Source: Oscillospiraceae bacterium
GTDB taxonomy: Bacteria; Bacillota; Clostridia; Oscillospirales; Ruminococcaceae
DNA length: 24,596 bases
Assembly: GCA_020024215.1 (NCBI GenBank)
Contig: JAHHUC010000027.1
Coordinates: 1 to 24,596 of the forward strand
Direction of reading: 5' to 3'
The translations under genes and the position numbers were made by a program. The notes beneath the pieces are model-generated. The model searched no databases. It had not been told where the DNA came from and saw nothing but the letters and a program-made list of their open reading frames with translations. Positions 1-8,023 of the stretch are shown one piece after another; the first letter of the stretch is position 1; every line of letters starts with the position of its first letter.

Positions 1-193
1 CCAACTTATTTTTTCTGCTTTCAAGAAATTGGAAAATTTCCTTTCTATCAAAGGTGTTTTCAGGCTTGCTGACAACAAGTGAAGCATTATGGCAGAAGGG
101 ACATCTGAAATTGCAGCCAAAGGTAAAAACAGTGGATGCCACATTTTCAGGATAGTCCAACAGCGTCAATTTTTGAAGCCCGCCAAGTATCAT
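1..193 (-). CDS. nrdG: Anaerobic ribonucleoside-triphosphate reductase activating protein, NrdG-like radical SAM (partial, 3' end outside window)
   Basis: Only the first 64 codons are in the window; the gene continues past the left edge. The N-terminus reads MILGGLQKLTLLDYP and is followed by the radical-SAM cluster motif CNFRCPFC (Cys27, Cys31, Cys34; CxxxCxxC), which binds a 4Fe-4S cluster. The lead-in 'LTLLDYP...FTFGCNFRCPFCHN' is characteristic of the NrdG2-type activase, which uses S-adenosylmethionine to install the glycyl radical on the anaerobic class III ribonucleotide reductase NrdD. The ATG at 191-193 has an AAGGGGGA-like ribosome binding site just upstream. A good promoter lies at 224-252, so the gene is transcribed separately from htpG. 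Another radical-SAM activase, such as a pyruvate formate-lyase activating-like protein, is possible because the C-terminus is not visible. Confidence 0.85.
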   Translation of the reverse strand, partial: MILGGLQKLTLLDYPENVASTVFTFGCNFRCPFCHNASLVVSKPENTFDRKEIFQFLESRKNKL

Positions 194-223
194 AATATTC
201 CCCCTTAAATTTACAACCTCTTG

Positions 224-252
224 ATTATATCATTTTATAGCTTTTATGTCAG
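224..252 (-). promoter_or_regulatory. Sigma-A-type promoter of the nrdG-like gene
   Basis: On the minus strand the -35 box CTGACA (247-252) is separated by 17 bp from a perfect -10 box TATAAT (224-229). A TG one base upstream of the -10 box makes it an extended -10. Transcription would start near 217, giving a leader of about 25 nt. The rest of the 194-470 gap holds AT-rich sequence and the htpG terminator. I see no gene in it. Confidence 0.65.
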
Positions 253-387
253 TGTCAAAGTCAACAAAAATAAACCTGATAAATTTTTCTATTTTCTGAT
301 TGACAAGGCTTACTTCTAAAAACTTAAAGCTTATTGACACTTATTTTGTATATATTTTTTGCCAAAGCCGAAAAGTCCTACAAAATT

Positions 388-429
388 AGACATTCCCATT
401 TCGTGATACAGCACAAAATGGGAATGTCT
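388..429 (-). terminator. Rho-independent terminator of htpG
   Basis: A perfect 14-bp inverted repeat (388-401 with 416-429) encloses a 14-nt loop, whose GTG and CAC can extend the stem. On the minus strand it is followed by a short T-rich run (TAATTTTG). It sits 42 bp past the htpG stop codon. A TTTT also follows on the plus-strand side, but no plus-strand gene ends here. Confidence 0.7.
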
Positions 430-470
430 GTTTTAAAATTTATTTAAGGGCTTTTTTACCAAAGCTTTTT

Positions 471-2351
471 CTATTTCATCAATTCGCATACTGCAAGAGA
501 ATATTTTACAGCATCATCCACGGAAAAGCCCTCTATGAGAAGCGCCTGATTGTAAAGCAGGTAGGCATAGCTCTTCACCTTGTCCTTGTTATCCGCAAAA
601 TTGGATTTGAGCGTTTCAAACACAGGATGGGTCGGATTTATTTCAAGCACCCTATCTGCCTTTGGCTTTTCATTTCCCGGCATGCTTGAAAGCACCTTTT
701 CCATTTCCAGAGATACATTTCCCTTTGCAGTCAGGCAGACCGGATGGGTTTTGAGCCTTGAGGAAATAACTACATCGCTTACCTTTCCATCCAAAGAATC
801 CTTTATGAAGGCAAGCAGCTCCTTATTTTCCTCCTGCTCCTTTTCAAGCTCTTTTTTCTCCTCATCGGATTCAAGTCCCAAATCCCCTGCTGAAACAGAC
901 TTGAATTCCTTTTTGTCATATTCCCTCAGCACCTGCATAAGGAACTCATCCACCTCATCAGTCAGCAGCAGCATATCATATCCCTTATCCCTGATAAGCT
1001 CTGCCTGAGGAAGAGCGGAGAGCTTTTCTGCTGTTTCTCCTGCGGCAAAATAGATATATTTCTGCTCCTCTTTCATATTGTCCACATATTCCTTCAAGGT
1101 TATCATTTTGCCATCAGAGGAACGGGCAAACATCAAAAGGTCCTGAAGCTCCTCTTTATTGCTGCCGAAGGATTGATAAATTCCAAATTTTAATGTAAGA
1201 CCAAACACCTTGAAGAACTTTTCATATTTCTCCCTTTCCTTCTCCTGCATGGTCATAAGCTCGGTTTTGATTTTCTTTTCAAGCGCTTTTCTGATTATGG
1301 AAAGCTGTCTGTCATGCTGAAGCATTTCACGGGATATGTTAAGGCTGAGATCCTCGCTGTCCACAAGCCCCTTGACAAATCCAAAGTGCTCCGGCAAAAG
1401 ATCCTTGCACTTGTCCATAATAAGCACGCCTGAGGAATAAAGCTGAAGGCCCCGCTCAAAGTCTTTTGAATAATAGTTGTAATCCGCATGGGAGGGAATA
1501 TACAAAAGTGCCTGATATGTTGTTGTTCCCTCTGCCTTCTGGTGAATATGACAGAGAGGATCGGCAAAATCATAATATTTATCCTTAAAGAAATTGTTGT
1601 AATCCTCGTCCTTCAAATCCTTCTTGTCCTTCTTCCAGATAGGAACCTGAGAATTTATCACCTTGTTTTCTATAACATCCTCATACTCATCCTCTGTTCC
1701 CTCTTTAAGACGGCTCTCCTTCACATCCATGCAGATAGGATATCTTACATAATCGGAATATTTCTTTATGATGGAAGAAAGTCTGTATTGTTCCAAAAAT
1801 TCGCCGTATTTCTCTTCTTCGGTATCATCCTTGAGATGAATTATTATATCCGTTCCGCAGGAATTTCTCATATCCTCGGTGATAACATAGCCATCTGCTC
1901 CGGAAGATACCCACTTATATGCCTTTTCCTCACCAAAGGCTCTGGAGATGACTGTCACGCTGTCTGCTACCATAAACACAGAATAGAAGCCCACGCCAAA
2001 CTGACCGATTATATCAATATCGTCAGCAAGCTGGTTTTCTGTCACAAATTTAAGTGAGCCTGACTTGGCTATTGTGCCCAGGTTTTCATCCAGCTCATCC
2101 TTTGTCATACCAATGCCGTTATCTGAGACTGTTATGGTTCTTTCTTCTTCATTTACCGAAACATTTATTTTAAATTCATCCCTTGTCATACCCACGCTTT
2201 GATCGGTGAGAGACTTGAAGTAAAGCTTATCTATGGCATCACTGGCATTTGAAATGATTTCTCTTAAAAAAATCTCCTTATTGGTGTAGATGGAATTGAC
2301 CATAAGGTCCAATATTCTCTTGGATTCTGTTTTAAACTGTTTTTTTGACAC
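471..2351 (-). CDS. htpG: Molecular chaperone HtpG (Hsp90 family)
   Basis: Cytosolic ATP-dependent Hsp90 chaperone, 626 residues, about the normal bacterial length. The N-terminal GHKL ATPase motifs are all present: E31 with N35/D38 (REIISNASDAID), DNGIGM at 77-82 and GQFGVGFYS at 116-124. A middle domain and C-terminal dimerisation domain follow. The start is a GTG at 2349-2351, chosen because AGGAGG lies 8 nt upstream (2360-2365). The open frame extends further to a GTG at 2382-2384, but that codon lies inside the CIRCE operator and would place the ribosome binding site within the coding sequence. The gene is a single transcription unit with its own promoter, operator and terminator. HrcA-dependent heat induction is inferred from the operator. 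Confidence 0.96.
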   Translation of the reverse strand: MSKKQFKTESKRILDLMVNSIYTNKEIFLREIISNASDAIDKLYFKSLTDQSVGMTRDEFKINVSVNEEERTITVSDNGIGMTKDELDENLGTIAKSGSLKFVTENQLADDIDIIGQFGVGFYSVFMVADSVTVISRAFGEEKAYKWVSSGADGYVITEDMRNSCGTDIIIHLKDDTEEEKYGEFLEQYRLSSIIKKYSDYVRYPICMDVKESRLKEGTEDEYEDVIENKVINSQVPIWKKDKKDLKDEDYNNFFKDKYYDFADPLCHIHQKAEGTTTYQALLYIPSHADYNYYSKDFERGLQLYSSGVLIMDKCKDLLPEHFGFVKGLVDSEDLSLNISREMLQHDRQLSIIRKALEKKIKTELMTMQEKEREKYEKFFKVFGLTLKFGIYQSFGSNKEELQDLLMFARSSDGKMITLKEYVDNMKEEQKYIYFAAGETAEKLSALPQAELIRDKGYDMLLLTDEVDEFLMQVLREYDKKEFKSVSAGDLGLESDEEKKELEKEQEENKELLAFIKDSLDGKVSDVVISSRLKTHPVCLTAKGNVSLEMEKVLSSMPGNEKPKADRVLEINPTHPVFETLKSNFADNKDKVKSYAYLLYNQALLIEGFSVDDAVKYSLAVCELMK

Positions 2352-2359
2352 GAAAAAAG

Positions 2360-2365
2360 CCTCCT
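2360..2365 (-). promoter_or_regulatory. Ribosome binding site that sets the htpG start
   Basis: AGGAGG on the minus strand, 8 nt before the GTG at 2349-2351. It rules out the longer GTG start at 2382-2384. Confidence 0.85.
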
Positions 2366-2377
2366 GATACTGTATAA

Positions 2378-2404
2378 TTGGCACTCTATGCTTTTAAGTG
2401 CTAA
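2378..2404 (-). promoter_or_regulatory. CIRCE operator (HrcA binding site) of htpG
   Basis: On the minus strand the sequence is TTAGCACTT, nine spacer bases, then GAGTGCCAA. The CIRCE consensus is TTAGCACTC-N9-GAGTGCTAA, so 16 of 18 arm positions match with the exact spacer length. It begins just downstream of the -10 box of the htpG promoter and covers the expected transcription start, the usual position for HrcA repression. That HrcA acts here is an inference; hrcA itself is not in the window. Confidence 0.85.
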
Positions 2405-2409
2405 TATAT

Positions 2410-2438
2410 AATATATACTGCCAAAGAAAATAATTCAA
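2410..2438 (-). promoter_or_regulatory. Sigma-A-type promoter of htpG
   Basis: -35 TTGAAT (2433-2438), 17-bp spacer, -10 TATATT (2410-2415). The expected start near 2403 falls at the edge of the CIRCE element. Confidence 0.75.
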
Positions 2439-2483
2439 GAATAAAATATTACAAAATTAAAAACAATCTTTTTAAAATGCCAA

Positions 2484-2521
2484 AAAGCCGATGCAAAGCA
2501 AAATTGCCCTGCCTCGGCTTT
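2484..2521 (-). terminator. Terminator of the MATE-GT8 operon
   Basis: AAAGCCGA (2484-2491) pairs with TCGGCTTT (2514-2521). The 22-nt interval contains a further small GCAA/TTGC hairpin. On the minus strand a TTTTT follows the stem. It lies directly after the GT8 stop codon and upstream of the htpG promoter. Confidence 0.7.
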
Positions 2522-2526
2522 AATCC

Positions 2527-3372
2527 TTACAATTTCTGACCTTCTGTTTTGGCTTCCTTTTCCTCTAAAAGCCTTTCATATATTTTATAGTAAAAATCCA
2601 GCTCCCCTATATATTTTTCCTTCCACGGCTTATTTCTGCCGCAATAATGTATTATAACCGTATTCTTATCTATCCAATCCAGAAAAATTTTCTTCTCAGA
2701 CTGAATATTCTTTACATTGTGTATGGTAAGTATTCTGTCGCTGAGATTGTATATATAGGGGTTCAGGCTCTTTACCCTGTGGCCATAAACTCCGTTGAGA
2801 ACATCCTGATCAGGGAGTATGAGAGAGGACTTATGACGGCGTATAAAATCAAAAATATCCTTTTCTGAAAGCTCCTTTCGCAGCTTTTCCAAATCCATGA
2901 CCATAACTCCGGAATTATAATAGCCTGTTCCCATTGGGACAGAAAGCCGTATATCATTAACTGCGGTGATTATTCCGTTTTCATCAAGATGTGATGCAGC
3001 AGCAAAAAGATTGTCGCCCAAATCTACATTATAAAGCTTATCCACAGAATTGATGACAACTATGTCAGGGTCAAGATAAAGCACTCTGTCCACTGTTTTG
3101 GGCAAAAGCCGGCTGACAAAAATCCTGTAATACATTTCCTTTGGGTATCTGTCGGTTGTGGGTGCATCCTTTAAAAATTCTGAAGGCACACTCACAGAAT
3201 GAACAGACAGATTTTCCCTTATAAAAGAAAGCTCACAAAAATCCTCGCTTGTCAGTGAGTTGTGCACTACATACACATCAAAATTATTATGCGGATTGTT
3301 TTCGCAAAGTGAAAACAGCATAACCTTCAAATATTTTAGATATCCTCTGTTTAATGTGACTAATATATTCAT
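2527..3372 (-). CDS. Glycosyltransferase family 8 protein
   Basis: 281 residues, a typical length for a bacterial GT8 enzyme (retaining transferase using UDP-glucose or UDP-galactose as donor). The N-terminus (MNILVTLNRGYLKYLKVMLFS) is the nucleotide-sugar-binding start of the GT-A fold. The metal-binding DxD motif is D101-P-D103 within RVLYLDPDIVV. The family motifs YYNSGVMVM (151-159), LPDQDVLN (186-193) and HYCGRNKPW (242-250) are all present. The ATG overlaps the stop codon of the upstream MATE gene by one base (TAATG), so the two are probably translationally coupled. No signal peptide is seen; it should act at the cytoplasmic face of the membrane. The acceptor (cell-wall glycan, teichoic acid, glycolipid or exopolysaccharide) cannot be read from the sequence. 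Confidence 0.9.
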   Translation of the reverse strand: MNILVTLNRGYLKYLKVMLFSLCENNPHNNFDVYVVHNSLTSEDFCELSFIRENLSVHSVSVPSEFLKDAPTTDRYPKEMYYRIFVSRLLPKTVDRVLYLDPDIVVINSVDKLYNVDLGDNLFAAASHLDENGIITAVNDIRLSVPMGTGYYNSGVMVMDLEKLRKELSEKDIFDFIRRHKSSLILPDQDVLNGVYGHRVKSLNPYIYNLSDRILTIHNVKNIQSEKKIFLDWIDKNTVIIHYCGRNKPWKEKYIGELDFYYKIYERLLEEKEAKTEGQKL

Positions 3373-4739
3373 TATCTTGTCTCAGCTTCTCTCAATATTT
3401 TGGGGAACTTGGCAAAAAATGTTATCATTGTTACAGTTGCAGCGGTAAAATCTGCTATGGGTTCTGCTAAAAATACTGCAAAAACCTTATTTTGGAAGAA
3501 AAACGGCAGTATGAATATAAGTGGTATCAAAAGTATTATCTTCCTTAAAAGGGCAAGAAAAAGTGAAACCTTGGCCTGACCTAACGCCACAAAGGACTGT
3601 TGACATATGCTCTGTCCTGCATTTATAAAGCCGACGGCAAGATATATCCTCAATGCCCATGCAGTTGCCTTTACAAGGGGCGGATCATTGGTGAACATCT
3701 CTGCAAATATTGAGGGCATAAGCTGAACAGAAAGCCAAAATGCGGTGGTAAAAATAAATCCTATTGTGAAGGCAAGCCTGAATGTTCTTTTTACTCTGTA
3801 TGTGTTCCTTGCTCCGTAATTGTAGCTTATCAAGGGCTGAACTCCCTGCATAAAGCCCATTATGGGCAGGTTCAGCATCTGCATGACGCTTGTTATTATG
3901 GTTATGGCTCCGACTGCCAGCTTTCCGCCGTATTTTGAAAGTGAGTAGATAAAGCAGACACTGAGCAGGCTTTCTGTTGACTGCATAATAAACGGCGACA
4001 CTCCCAATGCCAAAACAGGCCCCATGACTTCCTTTTCTACATTGAAATATTTTCTCTTGAGCTTTATTTTTGATTTTTTTCCAAACAGGAAGGAAAGCAC
4101 CCAGACAGCAGAAATAAACTGTGAAATTATAGTGGCGAGAGCAGCTCCCCTGACACCCATATCAAGGGCAAAAATAAATATGGGGTCCAAGGCAATGTTG
4201 ATGACAGCACCTATAAGAACCGTAAGCATGCTGGTTGTTGCAAATCCCTGAGCTGTAATAAAGCTGTTCATACCCATAGATATGCAGATAAACGGAGTTC
4301 CCAGCAGATATATCTTCATATATTCAAGACCAAAGGGTATTGTCTCAGGTGCGCCTCCGAAAAGAACCAATATTTCCTCTGCAAACAAATAAAAAACAAC
4401 TGCCACTGCTGCGGCTATTGCCATGAGCGTCACAAAACAGTTTCCCATAATCTTTTCTGCATAGTCATTATCCTGCTCGCCCATCTTGATTGCTGCTCTG
4501 GGGGCACCTCCTGATGCAACCAGTGCCGAAAATGCAGATATTATCATAAGTATAGGGAAAACAAGTCCCACACCGGTAAGCGCGTCAGCACCTACGCCCT
4601 TGATTCTGCCAATATACATTCTGTCCACCACATTGTAGAGCATATTTACTACCTGTGCGGCAATGGCAGGAACAGACAGCGAAAACATAAGACGCCCTAT
4701 GGGCTCTGTTCCCAAATCTCTGTTTTTTCCCTCTTTCAA
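3372..4739 (-). CDS. MATE family efflux transporter
   Basis: 455 residues with about 12 hydrophobic helices, the normal size and topology of MATE transporters. The N-terminus DLGTEPIGRLMFSLSVPAIA and the following NMLYNVVDRMYIG stretch are MATE hallmarks, close to the MepA/NorM-like branch of Firmicutes. Members expel cationic drugs or metabolites using a Na+ or H+ gradient; the substrate here is unknown. The start is a TTG at 4737-4739 with GAGGTG 5 nt upstream. No in-frame ATG fits the conserved N-terminus. The stop codon overlaps the GT8 start by one base. Coupling to a glycosyltransferase leaves open a role in moving a glycan precursor, but no sequence feature proves this. Confidence 0.92.
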   Translation of the reverse strand: MKEGKNRDLGTEPIGRLMFSLSVPAIAAQVVNMLYNVVDRMYIGRIKGVGADALTGVGLVFPILMIISAFSALVASGGAPRAAIKMGEQDNDYAEKIMGNCFVTLMAIAAAVAVVFYLFAEEILVLFGGAPETIPFGLEYMKIYLLGTPFICISMGMNSFITAQGFATTSMLTVLIGAVINIALDPIFIFALDMGVRGAALATIISQFISAVWVLSFLFGKKSKIKLKRKYFNVEKEVMGPVLALGVSPFIMQSTESLLSVCFIYSLSKYGGKLAVGAITIITSVMQMLNLPIMGFMQGVQPLISYNYGARNTYRVKRTFRLAFTIGFIFTTAFWLSVQLMPSIFAEMFTNDPPLVKATAWALRIYLAVGFINAGQSICQQSFVALGQAKVSLFLALLRKIILLIPLIFILPFFFQNKVFAVFLAEPIADFTAATVTMITFFAKFPKILREAETR

Positions 4740-4841
4740 AATAACACCTCATCACACAAATTTTCATTCTAATATTGCCAAACAACTGTGTACTTATAAT
4801 TGCCAATTTATTAAAAAATTATGTTCCCAAATAATGCAAAA

Positions 4842-4875
4842 TCAAGGAGCCGAATATTAACATACAGCCCCTTGA
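4842..4875 (-). terminator. Probable terminator of tdh-kbl
   Basis: On the minus strand a 9-position stem (4867-4875 with 4842-4850, one mismatch) is followed by TTTTGC. It lies 34 bp after the kbl stop codon. The remaining 4740-4841 sequence should hold the promoter of the MATE-GT8 pair. I could not pick a convincing -35/-10 pair there. Confidence 0.5.
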
Positions 4876-4908
4876 GATTCATTCTTATAAAATTTTAGGA
4901 AAAATAGC

Positions 4909-6096
4909 TTATTTTATGCCCATTTCCTCTCTGACCTCCTTAAAGCAGTCAACGACAAACTTTAAGTCCTCCTTTGTGTGAGCAGCAGAAACCTGTGTTC
5001 TGATTCTTGCCTTGCCCTTGGGAACAACGGGATATGTAAAGGAAATTACATATACACCCTTTTCCAACATTCTGGATGCCATTTCGGCAGCAACCCTCTC
5101 ATCATAAAGCATGATTGGAACAATGGGATGTGTGCTGTCAATAATGTCAAAATTATTTTCCTTGAGAAGATTTCTGAAGTATTTTGTGTTCTCCTCCAGA
5201 GTATCTCTCAAGGCTGTGCTTTCATTAAGAAGCTCCAAAGCCTTGATAGATGATGCTGTAACAGCAGGAGCCATAGCATTTGAGAAAAGATAAGGACGTG
5301 CCTTTTGACGGAGAAGATCTACTATCTCCTGCCTTGCGCTTATAAATCCGCCGGAGGCTCCGCCCAAAGCCTTGCCGAAGGTTCCGGTTATGATGTCAAC
5401 TCTTCCCATAACACCACAGTGCTCAGCAGTTCCTCTGCCGTGAGAGCCTACAAATCCGGATGCATGGCTGTCATCTACCATAACAAGTGCGCCATATTCA
5501 TCAGCCAAGTCACAGATGGACTTGAGATCGGCAATAATTCCATCCATAGAGAATACTCCGTCGGTTGCAATCATGATGATTCTTGCTGTTTTCTTGGCTT
5601 CCTCCAGCTTTTCTCTCAAATCGGCCATATCATTGTTCTTATATCTCATCCTCTTTGCCTTGCAAAGACGAACACCGTCAATTATTGAAGCGTGGTTAAG
5701 CTCATCAGAAATCACAACATCCTGATCATTCAAAGCCACCTCAAAAAGTCCGCCGTTTGCATCAAAGCAGGAGGAGAAGAGGATGGTATCATCCATTCCC
5801 AAAAATTCGGAAACCTTTTTTTCCAGATCCTTGTGTACCTGCTGGGTTCCGCAGATAAATCTAACCGAGGAAAGGCCGTAGCCCCATCTGTCCAAAGCTG
5901 ACTTTGAAGCTTCAATAAGCTCCTTGTTGTCAGAAAGTCCCAAATAGTTGTTGGCGCACATATTGACAACATTGTTCATCTTTGTTGTGCTTATCTTTTT
6001 GGACTGAGGCGTTGTAATAACTCGCTCTTCCTTGTATGTACCTGCATTTTTTATGTTGGAAAGCTCTTCTCTATAATATTCATATGCTTTTTTCAT
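4909..6096 (-). CDS. kbl: Glycine C-acetyltransferase (2-amino-3-ketobutyrate CoA ligase)
   Basis: 395 residues, the usual length. This PLP-dependent alpha-oxoamine synthase-family enzyme cleaves 2-amino-3-oxobutyrate with CoA to glycine and acetyl-CoA, the second step of threonine breakdown. The PLP Schiff-base lysine is K242 in TGTFGKALGGASGG. The cofactor-binding VDDSHASG (207-214) and the LNHAS histidine (H135) are present, as is the substrate-loop signature NNYLGL (49-54). It starts 15 bp after the tdh stop codon with a GGGGAG-type ribosome binding site, so tdh and kbl form one operon. The tdh partner separates it from the related biotin and heme enzymes BioF and HemA. Confidence 0.95.
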   Translation of the reverse strand: MKKAYEYYREELSNIKNAGTYKEERVITTPQSKKISTTKMNNVVNMCANNYLGLSDNKELIEASKSALDRWGYGLSSVRFICGTQQVHKDLEKKVSEFLGMDDTILFSSCFDANGGLFEVALNDQDVVISDELNHASIIDGVRLCKAKRMRYKNNDMADLREKLEEAKKTARIIMIATDGVFSMDGIIADLKSICDLADEYGALVMVDDSHASGFVGSHGRGTAEHCGVMGRVDIITGTFGKALGGASGGFISARQEIVDLLRQKARPYLFSNAMAPAVTASSIKALELLNESTALRDTLEENTKYFRNLLKENNFDIIDSTHPIVPIMLYDERVAAEMASRMLEKGVYVISFTYPVVPKGKARIRTQVSAAHTKEDLKFVVDCFKEVREEMGIK

Positions 6097-6111
6097 ATTG
6101 TATGCACTCCC

Positions 6112-7158
6112 CTATCTTATCTTTGTCCAATCTAAGATTACCTTTCCGGACTGTCCGGAAATCATATCTGCAAAGCCCTTTTCATAATCCTTGATGTCAT
6201 ATCTGTGTGTGATGATATCAGAGATGTCAAGTCCGGACTGAAGCATTGCTGTCATCTTGTACCAGGTTTCAAACATCTGCCTTCCGTAGATTCCCTTGAT
6301 ATTAAGGCCCTTGAATATTATTGTGTTCATATCAACAATTTCCGGCTTGCTGGGAAGGCCCAAAACTGCAACACGTCCGCCGTTTACCATATGCTTTATC
6401 ATGGTGTCAAAGGCTATGGGGCTTCCGGACATTTCCATGCCCACATCAAAGCCCTCTGTCATGCCTATTTCACGCATTACATCCTCAAGGCTTTCATTTC
6501 CCAGATTTACAGGTCTTTCAACACCCAGCTTCTTTGCCAAATCAAGGCGGTACTGGTTAAAGTCGGTTATGATAACATGGCGTGCTCCGGCATGTGTGGC
6601 GATGGCAGCAGCCATAATTCCTATGGGGCCTGCTCCGGATACAAGCACATCCTCGCCTAAAACATCATATGTAAGAGCTGTGTGTGTAGCATTTCCAAAG
6701 GGATCAAAAATAGCATACATCTCTTCGGGAATATCAGGAGAACATTTCCAAACATTTGTCTCGGGAATTACAAGATATTCTGCAAACGCTCCGGCTCTGT
6801 TTACTCCTACGCCCTTGGTGTTCGGGCAGAGATGGCGGGTTCCTGCCTTGCAGTTTCTGCAATGTCCGCAGACAATGTGTCCTTCTCCGGAAACAATGTC
6901 CCCTATCTTGACTCCGGTTACTCCGGGGCCTATCTCAACAACCTCACCCACATATTCATGACCTACTGTCATTCCTATGGGAATTGTGTTCTGAGCCCAT
7001 TCGTTCCAGACATAGATATGCACATCTGTGCCGCAGATAGCTGTCTTTCTTATTTTAATTTTTACATCATTTGTTCCCACCTTGGGGATATCAACCTCTT
7101 CAAGCCACAGGCCTTCCCTGGCATATTTTTTAGTTAGCGCCCACATTTTTTCCTGCAT
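6112..7158 (-). CDS. tdh: L-threonine 3-dehydrogenase
   Basis: 348 residues; zinc-containing medium-chain dehydrogenase that oxidises L-threonine to 2-amino-3-oxobutyrate with NAD+. Catalytic-zinc residues C42, H67 and E68 are present (ICGTDVH, VGHEYVGEV), and the structural zinc cysteines are C97, C100, C103 and C111. The Rossmann motif GAGPIG is at 175-180 and the NAD-selective acidic residue is D199 (IITDFNQYR). The stretches FDPFGNATHTAL and IKGIYGRQMFETWYKM are typical of Tdh rather than sorbitol dehydrogenase. The ATG at 7156-7158 is preceded by AGGAGG with 8-nt spacing. A second in-frame ATG four codons later is less well placed. It is the first gene of the tdh-kbl operon and has its own strong promoter. 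Confidence 0.96.
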   Translation of the reverse strand: MQEKMWALTKKYAREGLWLEEVDIPKVGTNDVKIKIRKTAICGTDVHIYVWNEWAQNTIPIGMTVGHEYVGEVVEIGPGVTGVKIGDIVSGEGHIVCGHCRNCKAGTRHLCPNTKGVGVNRAGAFAEYLVIPETNVWKCSPDIPEEMYAIFDPFGNATHTALTYDVLGEDVLVSGAGPIGIMAAAIATHAGARHVIITDFNQYRLDLAKKLGVERPVNLGNESLEDVMREIGMTEGFDVGMEMSGSPIAFDTMIKHMVNGGRVAVLGLPSKPEIVDMNTIIFKGLNIKGIYGRQMFETWYKMTAMLQSGLDISDIITHRYDIKDYEKGFADMISGQSGKVILDWTKIR

Positions 7159-7191
7159 ACATTCAACCTCCTAAATTGTTTGTAACCGGTA

Positions 7192-7204
7192 GACATTTTA
7201 TGTC
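7192..7204. repeat. Small palindrome at the tdh transcription start
   Basis: GACAT and ATGTC arms flank a 3-nt spacer. It lies immediately after the -10 box and covers the expected start of the tdh transcript. It could be a small operator or chance; arms of 5 bp are weak evidence. Confidence 0.3.
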
Positions 7205-7207
7205 CCT

Positions 7208-7236
7208 ATTATATATTATCACCTTGTTTTTTGCAA
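7208..7236 (-). promoter_or_regulatory. Sigma-A-type promoter of tdh-kbl
   Basis: -35 TTGCAA (7231-7236), 17-bp spacer, perfect -10 TATAAT (7208-7213). The transcript would start near 7201 with a leader of about 43 nt. No riboswitch-sized leader exists. Confidence 0.75.
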
Positions 7237-7350
7237 CAGCAAAGTTTACTCAACGTCCAAATGTCCTCGGGTGAAATACAATTTTCTGTTTTTTGTAGCC
7301 TATTACCAAAAGGGCAGCCCCCATATGCACTTTTTACACATATAAAGACA

Positions 7351-7381
7351 ATAAAAGAGCCCGCATATAAAGCAGGCCCTT
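7351..7381 (-). terminator. Terminator of fhs-fchA
   Basis: On the minus strand AAGGGCCTGC (7372-7381) pairs with GCGGGCTCTT (7355-7364) as a 10-bp stem with two G-U pairs, then TTATTG. It starts 6 bp after the cyclohydrolase stop codon. Confidence 0.8.
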
Positions 7382-7387
7382 AAAAAA

Positions 7388-8011
7388 TTAAAGATTATTC
7401 AATGTGTAAAGATAAATTTCGTCAGCTGTTTTTACACACCTGTCCAAAATTTCCTGTCCCTTGTTCTTATACTGAGACACAAACTCCTCGTCCTTTAAGG
7501 AGCTTAAATTGATCAGCACATTGAGCCAGGCACCCATGACTGCCGTTTTAAGATTGAGCGCGCTGACTCCCAAATCGCTGGATGCCGACATATTGGATTT
7601 TCCCAAAAGGCTCTTGGTGACCTCCAATGCATCGCAGGCTGTTTCCATCATTTCAAAAGGAGGAATTACACAATGCTTTAAAGCTGTCTGCATAGCTTCT
7701 CTTCTTGCAGCTTTTTCCTCATCGGTTGTTTTGGGCATGGCAAAAACCGCACTCATTTCCCCGAATGTCTCGGTGTCCTTATCAAGGAGAACAATGAATC
7801 TGTTTCTTATTTCCTCAGCTTCAAAAAGAGCCTTCTTATTAAGCTCCTCATAATCTGCATACTTCTTTTTTCCAATTGTCAAAGAGGCGACCATTGCAGC
7901 AAGCGCAGCACCCTGAGCGCCTGCTAACGCCGCAGATGAACCGCCTCCCGGCGCCGGTGCGTCAGATGCCAAAACCTTTGTAAATTCTTCTACTTTCATA
8001 TCTTTAAGCAT
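7388..8011 (-). CDS. fchA: Cyclodeaminase/cyclohydrolase family protein (FchA-type methenyltetrahydrofolate cyclohydrolase)
   Basis: 207 residues, all-helical FTCD C-terminal-domain family. The N-terminal signature APAPGGGSSAALAGAQGAALAAMVASL (from residue 18) with KKKY is diagnostic of the family. Members either hydrolyse 5,10-methenyl-THF to 10-formyl-THF (FchA of clostridia and acetogens) or deaminate formimino-THF. Its place 12 bp after fhs, with AAAGGAG before the ATG, favours the cyclohydrolase role, interconverting the 10-formyl-THF made by Fhs. No formiminotransferase or histidine-degradation gene is nearby. The exact activity is inferred from context. Confidence 0.82.
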   Translation of the reverse strand: MLKDMKVEEFTKVLASDAPAPGGGSSAALAGAQGAALAAMVASLTIGKKKYADYEELNKKALFEAEEIRNRFIVLLDKDTETFGEMSAVFAMPKTTDEEKAARREAMQTALKHCVIPPFEMMETACDALEVTKSLLGKSNMSASSDLGVSALNLKTAVMGAWLNVLINLSSLKDEEFVSQYKNKGQEILDRCVKTADEIYLYTLNNL

Positions 8012-8023
8012 TTTTATTCTCCT

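Noticed and set aside
247..264. TGTCA-like short direct repeats upstream of the nrdG-like gene
   Set aside because: Imperfect and partly explained by the -35 box; too short to call a repeat or operator.
580..1008. Serine/phenylalanine-rich plus-strand open frame of 142 codons inside htpG
   Set aside because: Composition is what results from reading the charged htpG coding strand backwards; htpG is intact.
2352..2384. Longer htpG start at the upstream GTG
   Set aside because: The codon lies inside the CIRCE operator and the AGGAGG ribosome binding site would become coding; the GTG at 2349-2351 fits the conserved N-terminus.
6296..6961. Long plus-strand open frame of 221 codons inside tdh
   Set aside because: It is antisense to an intact, clearly assigned tdh, has no ribosome binding site and resembles no family.
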